From Nanobdellota archaeon (GTDB lineage: Archaea; Nanobdellota; Nanobdellia; Pacearchaeales; GW2011-AR1), in NCBI GenBank assembly GCA_030704765.1, contig JAUYDD010000192.1:1-30049 (forward strand): DNA of 30,049 nucleotides, read 5' to 3'. Of this stretch, positions 1 to 9,600 are shown piece by piece. The notes below the pieces were generated by a model, which had not been told where the DNA came from, did no database searches, and saw nothing but the letters and a program-made list of their open reading frames with translations. Position 1 is the first letter of the stretch. Every line of letters starts with the position of its first letter. Both the position numbers and the translations under genes were made by a program.

Positions 1-69
1 GGTTTTTTGCCACAGCTAAAAAATCGCCTGCTGGCGAGTGTGGTTTGATTGGCCCTTGTTTTTAGGATG
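1..69 (-). repeat. E-family hairpin repeat, truncated by window start
   Basis: Matches, in reverse orientation, the E repeats at 27456-27553 and 29461-29557: the hairpins around TCGCC/GGCGA and TTTTTT/AAAAAA, then the CCAATCAAACCACAC arm and the border GGATG. One outer arm is cut off by the start of the window. It joins directly to the R repeat at 71. Confidence 0.85.
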
Positions 70-70
70 C

Positions 71-136
71 TCGAGAATTGAAAACTGTAACATTTGCTAC
101 GACCTCACGATAAATCATGAGGTTTTCAATTCTCGA
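71..136 (+). repeat. R-family repeat, copy R1
   Basis: The outer stem CGAGAATTGAAAAC pairs with GTTTTCAATTCTCG and encloses a weak hairpin (GTA/TAC) and a hairpin closed by CC/GG with loop TAAA. Near-identical copies lie at 18281, 27269 (reverse) and 29304 (reverse). It sits just upstream of the rfcS promoter. Confidence 0.9.
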
Positions 137-187
137 CATAATAAAGGTTATTTATTTTAAATTTATTACATAGATAATATCAAATAA

Positions 188-201
188 CAATATTTATAAA
201 A
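188..201 (+). promoter_or_regulatory. rfcS TATA box
   Basis: The AT-rich TATA-like stretch ATATTTATAAAAC ends about 29 bases before the rfcS ATG, which predicts a start site near 220 and a very short leader. It overlaps the downstream side of a CAAATAAC motif also seen beside the IS element and at 20090. Confidence 0.5.
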
Positions 202-229
202 CAATTTTTCTATCAAAGACTAACAAAAG

Positions 230-1201
230 ATGGAAAACGATTCTACAATCTGGACAGAAAAATATAGGCCTAAAAAATTTGAAGAGGTTGTTGGTCAGGA
301 CGATATAATAAAAAATGTCCAGAACCTTACTAAATCCTTTAACATACCTCATATGATGTTCGCAGGCCCAGCAGGAACAGGTAAATCAACACTTGCTTTA
401 ATTGTTGTAAAAAACCTTTTTGGAGTGCACTGGAAAGAAAATCATCTAGAACTTAATGCTAGTGATGAAAGAGGTATTGATGTAGTAAGGCAGAAAGTAA
501 AGGATTTTGCAAGAACTAAATCACTGGGAAATGTTCCATTCAAAGTCATATTCTTAGATGAAGCAGATGCACTTACAAAAGAAGCACAGCAAGCATTAAG
601 AAGAACAATGGAGAACTTCACATCCACATGCAGGTTCATAATGTCTTGCAATTATTCATCAAAAATAATTGACCCAATACAATCAAGATGCGTTGTTTTC
701 CGTTTCAAGCTTTTAGAGAAAAAAGATATTGAAAAAAGAATCCGGCTCATTATAGAAAAAGAGAAACTGCAGATAGATGACAAAGCTATAGAGGCCCTAT
801 ATGAAGCATCAGAAGGAGATTGCAGAAGAGTCATTAACCTCCTGCAGGCAAGTTCCTCAATTTCAACAAGAATAACTCCTGAACTAGTGAATACTCTTAT
901 ATCAGGAGCAGAACCTGCTGAAATAAAAATAGTTCTAGAATATGCTTTGTCAGGAGATTTCTTAAAAGCAAAAGATAAATTATTAGAAGTGATGCTAAAA
1001 GAATCAATTTCAGGAACAGACATAATAAAATCTATTCAAAAAGAAATCTGGAACCTGCAGATTGATGATGAATTGAAAGTAAGATTAACAGAAAAGACAG
1101 GAGAAGCAGAATTCAGGATAGTTGAAGGCAGTGATGAATTCATACAACTAGAAGCTCTTTTAGCAAGTTTTGTGTTAGCTGGAAGAGGGATAAATAGGTA
1201 A
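230..1201 (+). CDS. rfcS: Replication factor C small subunit
   Basis: ATPase subunit of the clamp loader, which opens the PCNA ring and places it on primer-template DNA during replication. Seen: an N-terminal WTEKYRPKKFEEVVGQ start typical of RFC, Walker A GPAGTGKS at residues 46-53, Walker B with DEAD at 110-113, and the RFC-type SRC motif at 152-154 following SCNYSSKIIDPIQ. The C-terminal part matches the collar domain in position and the 323-residue length is normal for archaeal RfcS. It is followed after 47 bases by rfcL on the same strand, the usual pairing in some archaea and consistent with one transcription unit. No inteins are present. Identification is firm. Confidence 0.97.
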   Translation: MENDSTIWTEKYRPKKFEEVVGQDDIIKNVQNLTKSFNIPHMMFAGPAGTGKSTLALIVVKNLFGVHWKENHLELNASDERGIDVVRQKVKDFARTKSLGNVPFKVIFLDEADALTKEAQQALRRTMENFTSTCRFIMSCNYSSKIIDPIQSRCVVFRFKLLEKKDIEKRIRLIIEKEKLQIDDKAIEALYEASEGDCRRVINLLQASSSISTRITPELVNTLISGAEPAEIKIVLEYALSGDFLKAKDKLLEVMLKESISGTDIIKSIQKEIWNLQIDDELKVRLTEKTGEAEFRIVEGSDEFIQLEALLASFVLAGRGINR

Positions 1202-1248
1202 AAAATAAATCTTATTAACTTAAAATCAAAGATTAAATTTTATACAAA

Positions 1249-2466
1249 ATGACACTTCCTTTAATTGAAAAATACAGAGCAAAAACTTTTGCAGAAATAA
1301 AAGGCCAGGATAGTGCAATATCAGATTTAAAGACTTTTTTTAAGACTTTTCCAAGAAAAAAAGCAATAATATTAAATGGCCCTGTTGGAACAGGGAAGAC
1401 CTCAATAACAATAGCTCTTGCAAATGAATATAATCTGGAATTATTTGAATTAAATGCAAGTGATTTAAGAAATAGGAAAAAACTTGAAGAGATTTTAAAA
1501 CCAGCTAGCCAGCAAAGCTCTTTGTTTAAAAAAGGAAAAATAATTTTAATGGATGAAGCTGATGGTATAACAACTTCTGATAATGGAGGTTTGCCTGAAT
1601 TGATTGCATTAATAGAAAAAACAGCTTATCCAATAATAATAACAGCAAACGATATCTGGCAGAGAAAATTCTCTTTACTCAGGCAAAAATGCCAGATAAT
1701 TAATTTAAAAGAACTAAAAGAATCAACAATCCTTGAGATTGTTACAGATATACTAAAAAAAGAAAAAAGAGAATTGAGTAAAGAAACAATAAGCCTTATT
1801 GTAAAGAACTCTAAAGGTGATGTGCGTTCTGCATTAAATGACCTGCAGATAGCTTTAAGCTTAGGGGAAAATATTTTTATTGAAGAACTATCAGAAAGAG
1901 AAAAACAAGAGAGTATATTTGAGACACTAAAAAAACTCTTCCAAGAAAGGACAACAAAAGATAGTGTAAATCTGTTTGACAATACTAATATGGGACTTGA
2001 TGAGATTGTATTATGGATTGAAGAAAACATCCCATCAGAATATAAAGGCCTGGCATTAGTAAAAGCTTATGAATATCTTTCAAAAGCAGATGTTTTCAAA
2101 GGAAGGATCTATCGCCAGCAGTATTGGAGATTTTTGGTTTATCAGAATTTTTTCTTATCTTTTGGAATATCTTCAGCAAGTAAATTAAAATCCTCAAGAT
2201 ACACTCAATACAAGCCTCCCTCGAGGATATTGAAGATTTGGCTTTCTAATCAGAAAAATGCAAAGAAAAAATCCATATCCCAGAAATATGCAGAAAACTG
2301 CCATATGTCAAAGAAAAAAGCAATGAAAGATAGTTTCTTGCATCCATTTATAATATGCAAGGAAGCAGAAGATAAATTAAAACTAGATGAAAAAGAAAGG
2401 GAATATTTAAAAGATAAGCGCGGAGCAATAATTGTTGCTAATAAATTAAATAGGTTTAGGATTTAA
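1249..2466 (+). CDS. rfcL: Replication factor C large subunit
   Basis: Large subunit of the archaeal clamp loader, partner of the RfcS encoded just upstream. Walker A GPVGTGKT lies at residues 44-51 and the Walker B DEAD at 102-105. The arginine-finger SRC motif of the small subunit is replaced by a QKC sequence near 149-152, as expected for a large subunit. The C-terminal third is lysine-rich. At 405 residues it is on the short side for RfcL, and I see no clear PCNA-interacting peptide at the C-terminus, which ends NKLNRFRI. The stop codon overlaps the stop codon of the convergent purM gene (stops at 2463-2466). Confidence 0.94.
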   Translation: MTLPLIEKYRAKTFAEIKGQDSAISDLKTFFKTFPRKKAIILNGPVGTGKTSITIALANEYNLELFELNASDLRNRKKLEEILKPASQQSSLFKKGKIILMDEADGITTSDNGGLPELIALIEKTAYPIIITANDIWQRKFSLLRQKCQIINLKELKESTILEIVTDILKKEKRELSKETISLIVKNSKGDVRSALNDLQIALSLGENIFIEELSEREKQESIFETLKKLFQERTTKDSVNLFDNTNMGLDEIVLWIEENIPSEYKGLALVKAYEYLSKADVFKGRIYRQQYWRFLVYQNFFLSFGISSASKLKSSRYTQYKPPSRILKIWLSNQKNAKKKSISQKYAENCHMSKKKAMKDSFLHPFIICKEAEDKLKLDEKEREYLKDKRGAIIVANKLNRFRI

Positions 2467-3968
2467 TCTTTTCCAGAAAAATAAACTTCTTCTCCATTAA
2501 ATGCTCTAAATCTAACTCCTGTTTTTCCTTGAGCAGCTTCTTCTAATCTTCCAACTACCCTTGATTCATATCTCCTGCCGGTTAATACTGCTTTAGCTCT
2601 TTCAGGATCTTCGCAAGTTACAAATGCTTCATTTCCCATAGGCCATTTTGCATGAGCATTTCTTAATGACAATGAATAAGCTGCCATTAAAACTTCTCTC
2701 CAATCAGGATCGAATAATCCTCCTTCAACAAAACCTTGTTCATCTTTTTTTCCTATTTCAACATAAAGTCCATGTCTAGCAAAGGGTCTTGCAAGCTTTC
2801 CATCATAAGCACCACCACTCATATGATAAACACTTGTTGCAAAACCATTATCTAATAATTCTTTAAACACAGGATAAAATACAGTTGATGGTTCAGCTAA
2901 AAACTCTCCAAAAACTTTTCCTGCATCTTCCATATGCCAGTGTTTTCCAAATAATTTCTCCATGATTTCTCGTTTAACAGTAATTCCATTTGATCTTGGA
3001 TTAGGTTTTCCTCTAATAGCAACAAGATAATCTCCAGGATTAGGTTTTGGTAAATCTTTTAATCTAGCATCATCAATTGTAGAAACAACAGAGCCACTTA
3101 TATTATAGGTGCTTACATAACCTTTTAATCTATTTTTAACATTTTTACCCTGCATTATTGATAAAATCTGCATTTTTTTAGCCACAAAAAATGCTCTATC
3201 TCTAATAGAATAAACAGGTATATTTCCATCGTATTCAACTAATCCTGAAACAACTTGGGGTGTTGCTCCAATTTTAACACAATCATCAAGATTCATTGCA
3301 AAAAAATCTAAAACTCCTTCTTCAAATTTTTCAAATCTCTCATAAAATTCTGTTTTTGTTCCAATTCCATCAGAATTAATAATAACTAACTTTCCTTTAG
3401 GATCAAATACAGCATACCAAATATTTTCTCCATTTTCATCTTCAACGCAAAAAACTCCTGGAACCTCATTTATAAAAGGTGAATCTCTAGAAATAAAACT
3501 AATTCCTGTTCCTGTAATATTGCAATCACAATTAACTCTTTTACCAAGGTTTGCAAGTTCTCCGTTTAGAATAGGAACTCTTAATCTTCTAGCAGCTCTA
3601 GCTATAGATTCTCCAACAATCCTAACTAATCCCTCATCAGTTCTAGATGCATCAATAATATCAGACATTCCAGCAACATGAGAACCAATAAGTTTACCAG
3701 CACAAAAAACATTTTCAACTACAGATTCTGAATATCTTTCTATATCCATTTCTTCAGGATTTCCTCCAACTGAATAAACAACACATAAACTATTAGAAGG
3801 TACATTAACAGCATTTAATCCATTTTTTCCAGGAATAATCTGTCTTAAATGATCATAAGGAATTCCTCTATTAAAAAAATCATATTCATGAGTTGTAGAA
3901 GCTATTTCTGCAAGTAATGTTGACATCTCATCTTTTTCTTTAATATCAAGTAAGTATTGTTCAGTCAT
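2463..3968 (-). CDS. purM: Phosphoribosylformylglycinamidine cyclo-ligase (AIR synthetase), unusual arrangement
   Basis: Converts FGAM to AIR with ATP in de novo purine synthesis. Recognisable PurM segments are SDGIGTKTE (family GTDGVGTK), FFAMNLDDCVKIGATP (family AMCVNDLVVQGAEP), GDYLVAIRGKPNPRSNG (family GDVLIALGSSGPHSNG) and a C-terminal YHMSGGAYDGK segment. The protein is near 500 residues, against about 345 in the usual enzyme. The extra N-terminal part holds a segment resembling the GGETAEMPG region (PILNGELANL) before, not after, the DGIGTK motif, while the usual place lacks it. An ATG at 3968 follows GGAG by five bases; a GTG at 3974, overlapping the purN stop as GTGA, is equally possible. 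Last gene of the purC-purM run. Substrate assignment rests on motifs and context. Confidence 0.85.
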   Translation of the reverse strand: MTEQYLLDIKEKDEMSTLLAEIASTTHEYDFFNRGIPYDHLRQIIPGKNGLNAVNVPSNSLCVVYSVGGNPEEMDIERYSESVVENVFCAGKLIGSHVAGMSDIIDASRTDEGLVRIVGESIARAARRLRVPILNGELANLGKRVNCDCNITGTGISFISRDSPFINEVPGVFCVEDENGENIWYAVFDPKGKLVIINSDGIGTKTEFYERFEKFEEGVLDFFAMNLDDCVKIGATPQVVSGLVEYDGNIPVYSIRDRAFFVAKKMQILSIMQGKNVKNRLKGYVSTYNISGSVVSTIDDARLKDLPKPNPGDYLVAIRGKPNPRSNGITVKREIMEKLFGKHWHMEDAGKVFGEFLAEPSTVFYPVFKELLDNGFATSVYHMSGGAYDGKLARPFARHGLYVEIGKKDEQGFVEGGLFDPDWREVLMAAYSLSLRNAHAKWPMGNEAFVTCEDPERAKAVLTGRRYESRVVGRLEEAAQGKTGVRFRAFNGEEVYFSGKD

Positions 3969-3970
3969 TT

Positions 3971-4753
3971 TCACTCCAACCTCACTCCACTTGGTATTGG
4001 TTCTCCATCAAAATATAAATTTCCATTTTCATCTCTTGCAAATCTTCCCAAAGCAATATCTTCTAATGTTTTTGGAAAAATCACCCAGTCTCCTTTTTCT
4101 TTTAATACATTTTGATAATGTTCTGCTATTCTTTTAGCAAGTTCATGATCTCTAGCATATTGTTCTGGATCTGTAACAGTTAAAGGTCTTGAAACCATTA
4201 ATAAATGTCCACCATCAACTTCATTTGTCACTAAATGAGTTGAAGACCTAAGTTCTTTTTCACCTGATATTAATGCTTTATATACAGCTTTATCTCCTGT
4301 ATATTTTCTTTTTCCACTTTCATCAACAATTGATAAATTAGCAGGATGAACATTTACACCTAAATAATGTTCCAACAATATAGGAGAAGCAATACTCATA
4401 TAACCTGCAAATGCTAATACATCTGGAGAAAAAGCATCTAATGCCTCAATGGTCTCATTATCAAACCTCATTCTAACTCCCATACTCTTTAAAGGTGCAT
4501 TTCTTTTTTTATAAAATCCTCTGATATCTCTTGTAATAACAGGAATATCATAATCTCTTCCAATTTCAGGTGCTTTACTATCAAATCTATCAGAAAAAAT
4601 TACACTAACATGATAAGGAGATTGTCCTTGCTCAGAAATTAATTTTAATTCATGCTCAATTATTTTCCTTAAATTACTTCCTGAACCTGACATAAAACCA
4701 GCTACAAACATCTGTACATTTTCATCATAATCATATAATTTTGTTAGTGTCAT
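3971..4753 (-). CDS. purN: Phosphoribosylglycinamide formyltransferase (GAR transformylase)
   Basis: Transfers a formyl group from 10-formyltetrahydrofolate to GAR, step three of purine synthesis. The N-terminus carries the phosphate-binding GFMSGSGSNLRKI segment. The catalytic triad of the family is visible as N134 and H136 in GVNVHPANL and D180 in NEVDGGH. At 260 residues it is longer than the roughly 210-residue bacterial enzyme, mainly through insertions between strands. It starts 27 bases downstream of purH and its stop touches or overlaps the purM start, so translation is probably coupled. It needs a folate cofactor, as does PurH next to it, so the host must make or acquire formyl-folate. 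Confidence 0.93.
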   Translation of the reverse strand: MTLTKLYDYDENVQMFVAGFMSGSGSNLRKIIEHELKLISEQGQSPYHVSVIFSDRFDSKAPEIGRDYDIPVITRDIRGFYKKRNAPLKSMGVRMRFDNETIEALDAFSPDVLAFAGYMSIASPILLEHYLGVNVHPANLSIVDESGKRKYTGDKAVYKALISGEKELRSSTHLVTNEVDGGHLLMVSRPLTVTDPEQYARDHELAKRIAEHYQNVLKEKGDWVIFPKTLEDIALGRFARDENGNLYFDGEPIPSGVRLE

Positions 4754-4780
4754 TTTAAAATTTCTATGAGATTAAAATTT

Positions 4781-6016
4781 TTACCAATGACCAAAACACC
4801 TTTCAAGTGTTGCTGGCATTGCAATACCATGCTTATTTGCAGCGTCAATAGAAAGAATATCTTTCTCAGACCCATATGGTTGAACAACAGCGCAAGTTCC
4901 GACTCTTGCAATAAATTCAAGAGAATCTGGAAATGGAAAAAATGCATCAGATGAACATACAGCTCCTTGAAATGGATTATCTTTTAATTGTTCATATCCC
5001 TCAATCCCTTTTAATTTATCATAAGAAATTCCTTCCCTATCCATTGCGTTCTGCATTCCACTAATTATAGCATCAACAACTGCTTTTACTCTTGCTACTT
5101 TTCCAGAGCCCATTGCTACTGATACACCATCTTTAACAAAAACAACACCATTGCTTCTAGCTCCTGAAAGATTTAAATACCATGCAGTTAGAAGGTCATC
5201 TAATCCATTAGGGGTTAGAACTTTTTGTATCTGATGTCTCTCTCCATCTTTAACAACATATGGCTTTAATACAAAATCATCAGCTCTCATAATTGAAGTT
5301 AAAAATAAATCTTGTATTCCAAATCTTCCGCTAGGCATTTCTTTAATAGATAATAATCCATAAGTATCACCTCCCCTGAATCTTGGTAACTTATCAAGAT
5401 GAGAAAATTGTCCAATTCTTAATGTTTTCGATTGTCTTTCTAAATAACCAATAACACCTTCTTCATATTCTGGAGCTGCAACAACATCAACAAAAAAAGG
5501 ATTCTGTTCTCTTAATTCATACATTGCTTCTGCAGTTTGCATTGTTAAAGGAGTAGAAAATGCTGTTGTTCCACCAAAATTACTTAATAAATCAGCATGT
5601 CTTGCAAGCCTGAATAAATCTGTCTGAGTTCTTAGATTATCAGAAATATTATGATAATTTATTTTTGCAAATCCAGAAACAATATTATGTTTCATTATAA
5701 CAACAACTTGTTTATCTCTAAAAAATTTTAAAACATCCATTGCTCTGCAAATGTCCATTGTATTTGTCAATGATAATCCTCCTTTTCCCTTGCTATCAGT
5801 TCTTACAGATCTAACATCAGTCAGTCCAGAAATAATTTTAGTATTATGCGGTCCAAGTGAAGCCAAATTATAAATTGCAGCAGCCTGGCTTGGATTTTCT
5901 CCATATTTTAAATCCCATTCTTTAACAAATGTAGCATGAATAACATCAGGAAATTCTCCAGGATTTCTCGTTCTATAAGCTTCTCTTTCATTTGTGATAT
6001 CTTTTTCTAATGCCAT
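4781..6016 (-). CDS. purH: AICAR formyltransferase, stand-alone (no IMP cyclohydrolase domain)
   Basis: Formylates AICAR to FAICAR with 10-formyltetrahydrofolate, step nine of the pathway. Seen: the LKYGENPSQ motif near residues 36-44, the catalytic Lys-His pair at 109-110 (MKHNIVSG), the SSDAFFPFPDS segment and the C-terminal RCFGHW end, which corresponds to the R-x-F-x-H end of the family. The N-terminal IMP cyclohydrolase domain of bifunctional PurH is absent. That activity is supplied by the purO-type gene ending one base upstream, whose last codons form the GAGGAG ribosome binding site for this ATG. The 411-residue length fits stand-alone AICAR formyltransferases. Confidence 0.93.
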   Translation of the reverse strand: MALEKDITNEREAYRTRNPGEFPDVIHATFVKEWDLKYGENPSQAAAIYNLASLGPHNTKIISGLTDVRSVRTDSKGKGGLSLTNTMDICRAMDVLKFFRDKQVVVIMKHNIVSGFAKINYHNISDNLRTQTDLFRLARHADLLSNFGGTTAFSTPLTMQTAEAMYELREQNPFFVDVVAAPEYEEGVIGYLERQSKTLRIGQFSHLDKLPRFRGGDTYGLLSIKEMPSGRFGIQDLFLTSIMRADDFVLKPYVVKDGERHQIQKVLTPNGLDDLLTAWYLNLSGARSNGVVFVKDGVSVAMGSGKVARVKAVVDAIISGMQNAMDREGISYDKLKGIEGYEQLKDNPFQGAVCSSDAFFPFPDSLEFIARVGTCAVVQPYGSEKDILSIDAANKHGIAMPATLERCFGHW

Positions 6017-6017
6017 T

Positions 6018-6908
6018 TTATTCTCCTCTATCAGCCCTGTTTATAACAAAAGTTTCAAGCCCTGATGGTTTAACCATCATAACTGCTGCTGCTACTCTAT
6101 AAACTTTATTATTATCATCAGGATTTGGTTTTCCAATAGCTTCATATAAACATTTACAAATATCTCTTGCCATAATATAACTCATTCTTGATTCAATCAA
6201 ATCTCCACTAAAAGGCAATAGCCTTGGTTTTTCATTTCCTCCAAGATAAGTAGGTAAAGAGAGTACAGTCCCTCTTTCGCAATGAGGTGTTTTAGATAAA
6301 TCAGGCCCAAGTGATATTGACATAAATGAAAATGACATAAATGAAAAAGGATTAGGATATTTTAAATTTAAACAAATATTAATTCTAGAAGTAAAATTAG
6401 GATCATCAGGCTCAAAGCTTGTAACATCAATATCTCTATCATATTGAGGATCATACATAATATAAGGTTCATCAAAAGCTGATTCTAAAATATCTAATGG
6501 ATTAGTGTAACCATGAGCACCTAAATTAATAAATTTAGAATAAATTAAATCTGTCTGGATTCCATTACTAGCTACAATTCCTGTAACATCTCCATTTTCC
6601 TTTTTAACTGGTCTTATTGCAGGATAATAAATCAAAGCAGGGCTTCCTTTTGCTATTTCATCTTTTAATTTAGCTAATTCTTCAACTGTATTAATTTTAA
6701 ACATTCTTTTTAATGATTCATCATCTGTCACAGCTTCTACCCTTATAGTTCCTGTTTTTTCACCAACTTTTAATCTTCTTGCTTGTGATGGAGAACTTCT
6801 TCCAGTTAAAGTATACCCAACTCCATAATAATCTTCAATAGTCACAATTCTATGTAATGCTCTTCCTGAATATTTCATTTCCCTTAATTTTGAAAAATCA
6901 TCTGCCAT
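6018..6908 (-). CDS. purO: IMP cyclohydrolase, PurO-type
   Basis: Probably closes the ring of FAICAR to give IMP, the last step. It resembles the PurO-type IMP cyclohydrolase family (Pfam IMP_cyclohyd) rather than the PurH N-terminal domain: an N-terminal GRALHRIVTIEDYYGVGYTL, then TGRSSPSQARR, and ASNGIQTDLIYSKF, matching the SNG-x-x-TD signature. At 296 residues it is longer than the roughly 200-residue methanogen PurO. A short internal duplication, FSFMS-FSFMS, lies near residue 190. Position directly before a PurH that lacks this domain strongly supports the role. A ribosome binding site AAGGAAAAG precedes the ATG. Recognition is by motif and context. Confidence 0.85.
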   Translation of the reverse strand: MADDFSKLREMKYSGRALHRIVTIEDYYGVGYTLTGRSSPSQARRLKVGEKTGTIRVEAVTDDESLKRMFKINTVEELAKLKDEIAKGSPALIYYPAIRPVKKENGDVTGIVASNGIQTDLIYSKFINLGAHGYTNPLDILESAFDEPYIMYDPQYDRDIDVTSFEPDDPNFTSRINICLNLKYPNPFSFMSFSFMSISLGPDLSKTPHCERGTVLSLPTYLGGNEKPRLLPFSGDLIESRMSYIMARDICKCLYEAIGKPNPDDNNKVYRVAAAVMMVKPSGLETFVINRADRGE

Positions 6909-6984
6909 TTTTTTCTTTTCCTTCTTTATTTTAAAAAATTTTTTTGGTTTTTATAGTTTTATGTATTATAAAAACCATTTTAAA

Positions 6985-8436
6985 TCACACGCTCTTTGCA
7001 TATGAAATATTTGCACTTGCTCGTTCACAAGCAGAACCCAGATAGTCCTCTAATCTTCCTTGCAATATACATTGTTTTATTATAGTTAGTCTTTTATATT
7101 GTTCTAAAAATTCTTTGTCTTCTTGACATACATAAAGTAACTTTCTTCCACTCCTCTTTGCTTCTCTTCCCATGACTTTCACAAATTCATGTCCTACGCC
7201 ATATTTTGAATGAACAAATCCTTCTGCTCGTAAAATTGCAACCATAGCTTCTGTTGGATTTTCTCTTACAGCATTTAAATTTTCAGCTATTCTGTTTTCA
7301 TTAACAGATAAAGTTTCTAAAGATTTATTTAATCTAACAAATGATTCATAAGTTTCAGCTATCATTGCATTCGGCTGATATCTTGCTTGAACACTTCCTC
7401 TTAAATCTCTTTGAAAATCAGAATGAATCATCTCATATAATACTCTCATTCCAGATTCAACTACTGCAACTTTGCCAGAAATATTTTCCCAATTAATTGG
7501 ATTATTTTTTCCTGCATCTGCACTTGATCCACCAAGTCTTTCACTAGCTTCTCTATCACTGACTTCACCTATAGCAGAAGAATATAACATCCTCATATCA
7601 TTTGTAAAATCACCTAAAACATGCATTAAACTTACTAATCCATGTCCAACATCAGCTAGTCTTTCTTTTTGTGTAATTTGCGTTGCTGTATAATCAGGTT
7701 TTAATTCTAAACATGCTAAAACAGTTTTTTCAAATTCCATTGATTTTCCATCACCAACAACCATATCAATACTAGCACCTGTTCCAACAATACCTGATAT
7801 TTTTCCTCTTAAATCATTAAAATACATATCACATCTAAAAACTCTTTCTGCAAGTCTTGCAACATAACCTGCTAAAACACCTCCAAACAAAACAGGAGAA
7901 GTATTTTGTAAATGAGTTCTTCCAACTTGAATAACATCTTTTGTATCTTCAGCTAAATCGCATAATTTCTTAACTGATTTTGCAATTTCAGGTCTGATTA
8001 TTTCTACCCATACTCTTTTCAATAATCTAGCTCTTGCTGTATCTAAAATATCATAAGAAGTTGTTCCAGGGTGTAAAAGTGCTTTTGTTTCAGGTGAAAC
8101 AAATCTTCCAATTTCTTCAATAACAGCTAATTGATCATGATGAGTAACTTTTTCTTCTAATAAAGCCATGTTAAGTAGATCAATTTTATCCAATACTAAA
8201 CCAAATTCTATCAAATGTTTTGGCTTAGCTTGCCCAAATTCAACCCTAGTCTGTAGAAGAACTCCTTGGAGAGATACACAAGCTCTCCATTCAGCTTCTG
8301 CACTTAGAAAATCTCTTAAAGTATCAATAGCTTTTCCATATTTTCCATCATCAGGTGAAATGCATTTAAGCCTGAATTCTCTAATAGCTTTTTCTTCTAT
8401 ACTCAATTTTGAAACTAAATCTAAGTCATCTGCCAT
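6985..8436 (-). CDS. purB: Adenylosuccinate lyase
   Basis: Fumarase/aspartase-superfamily lyase that cleaves SAICAR to AICAR plus fumarate, and adenylosuccinate to AMP. Seen: HPGTTSYDI (122-130), VGRTHLQNTSPV (171-182, catalytic His at 175) and the flexible-loop signature as GGSSADAGKNNPINWEN at about 302-318, with the serines at 304-305. The usual MPxK of that loop is changed to ADAGK, but the serines, Lys and NP are kept. 483 residues is a usual length. The gene starts 8 bases after the purC stop. The 76-base gap to purO holds no obvious gene. Confidence 0.93.
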   Translation of the reverse strand: MADDLDLVSKLSIEEKAIREFRLKCISPDDGKYGKAIDTLRDFLSAEAEWRACVSLQGVLLQTRVEFGQAKPKHLIEFGLVLDKIDLLNMALLEEKVTHHDQLAVIEEIGRFVSPETKALLHPGTTSYDILDTARARLLKRVWVEIIRPEIAKSVKKLCDLAEDTKDVIQVGRTHLQNTSPVLFGGVLAGYVARLAERVFRCDMYFNDLRGKISGIVGTGASIDMVVGDGKSMEFEKTVLACLELKPDYTATQITQKERLADVGHGLVSLMHVLGDFTNDMRMLYSSAIGEVSDREASERLGGSSADAGKNNPINWENISGKVAVVESGMRVLYEMIHSDFQRDLRGSVQARYQPNAMIAETYESFVRLNKSLETLSVNENRIAENLNAVRENPTEAMVAILRAEGFVHSKYGVGHEFVKVMGREAKRSGRKLLYVCQEDKEFLEQYKRLTIIKQCILQGRLEDYLGSACERASANISYAKSV

Positions 8437-8444
8437 TTTAAAAT

Positions 8445-9551
8445 TTAAGCTACTAATCCATAATTAAAAAGCGATTCTAAAATCTCCTCTCTTGGATTCT
8501 CTATTTTTGGAACCTCCTGTCTTGTTATTTTTTCAGCAATTCCCTTATATATTGCAGATATTTTCATGAATTCTTCAACAGGAACTCTGTAAGTTCTTGC
8601 TAGTTCTCTTCTTTCAGGCATTCTATCATCATTAAGCAATATATCCTTGTCAAATTGAGCTAACAAAAACTGCCTGAATGGCTCTTTAGAATTTTCTACA
8701 ATTCTTCCTTGTGAATAAGCATCTGCGTCCCAGAATCTTGATGAATCAGGAGTTCCAACTTCATCAATATAAATCATTTTTGGATTTCCACTAACAAAAT
8801 CTATAACATAACCGCATTCTTTTTTATCATCAGCTAAATTTTGTTTAATATCAGCTAAATCTCTTTCAATAACAGCATATCCTTCTCTTAATAATCTTTC
8901 AAACTCAAAAACATCTTCTACTGATTTAAATCCCAGCTCTTTAAAGTGGTCTAAAATCTGTTGTCTTGTTAATTTTGCATCATCTCCTTTAGGCATTCCA
9001 GAAATATGTCCTAAGTTTCCTTTTGTAGTTGGAGTAAGCAATAGTTCAGGTAGTCTTTGATTCTTTTTTAATCCATCAGGTAAAATATTTCCGCAAAACT
9101 CCCTTATTCCTTTTTCATAAGCCCTCCACATGCTTCCACTAATATATTGCCTTGCAATACCTTCAACTAAAACAGGTTCTGCTTTTTGAACAATCCAGAC
9201 TAAAGGATGAGGAATATCTAAAATATGATTGCCAGCTAAGCCTTCATTATCAAACTTATCAAACCAGTATTTTGAAATTATATTTAAATCAGCTCCTTTT
9301 CCAGGAACAGCTCTTAAACCTTGCTTTGCTTGCCATACAACATCAAATGCAGAAACCCTATCAGAAGTGATCATTATGCCAAGAGGTGTAACCTTAGGAA
9401 CTTTATAACCTCTTTCCCTTATAATCCTTGCACTATCTTTTAAACTTAGCCAATAAACACTCCTAACTTTTCCATTATGAACATTGCCATGATGTCTTAT
9501 AGGAAAATTATGAGTTTCAAATAACGCAAGATTTTCTAAACTTTTTGCCAT
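8445..9551 (-). CDS. purC: SAICAR synthetase
   Basis: Joins CAIR and aspartate with ATP to form SAICAR, step seven. Seen: NGKVRSVYWL at the phosphate loop, MITSDRVSAFDVV (family TDRISAFD), PVLVEGIARQYISGSMWRAYEKG (family arginine-rich substrate loop) and IYIDEVGTPDSSRFWDADAY (family DEV-TPDSSR-W). 368 residues fits the longer bacterial-type PurC rather than the roughly 240-residue short form. It is first in the second purine unit. The 91-base gap upstream carries the same promoter/operator found before purS, so purC probably has its own regulated promoter besides read-through from purQ. Confidence 0.95.
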   Translation of the reverse strand: MAKSLENLALFETHNFPIRHHGNVHNGKVRSVYWLSLKDSARIIRERGYKVPKVTPLGIMITSDRVSAFDVVWQAKQGLRAVPGKGADLNIISKYWFDKFDNEGLAGNHILDIPHPLVWIVQKAEPVLVEGIARQYISGSMWRAYEKGIREFCGNILPDGLKKNQRLPELLLTPTTKGNLGHISGMPKGDDAKLTRQQILDHFKELGFKSVEDVFEFERLLREGYAVIERDLADIKQNLADDKKECGYVIDFVSGNPKMIYIDEVGTPDSSRFWDADAYSQGRIVENSKEPFRQFLLAQFDKDILLNDDRMPERRELARTYRVPVEEFMKISAIYKGIAEKITRQEVPKIENPREEILESLFNYGLVA

Positions 9552-9600
9552 TTTTTTCTCTTTTTTATTTCAATAAATTTAAAGTTAATTAACTAAGTAT

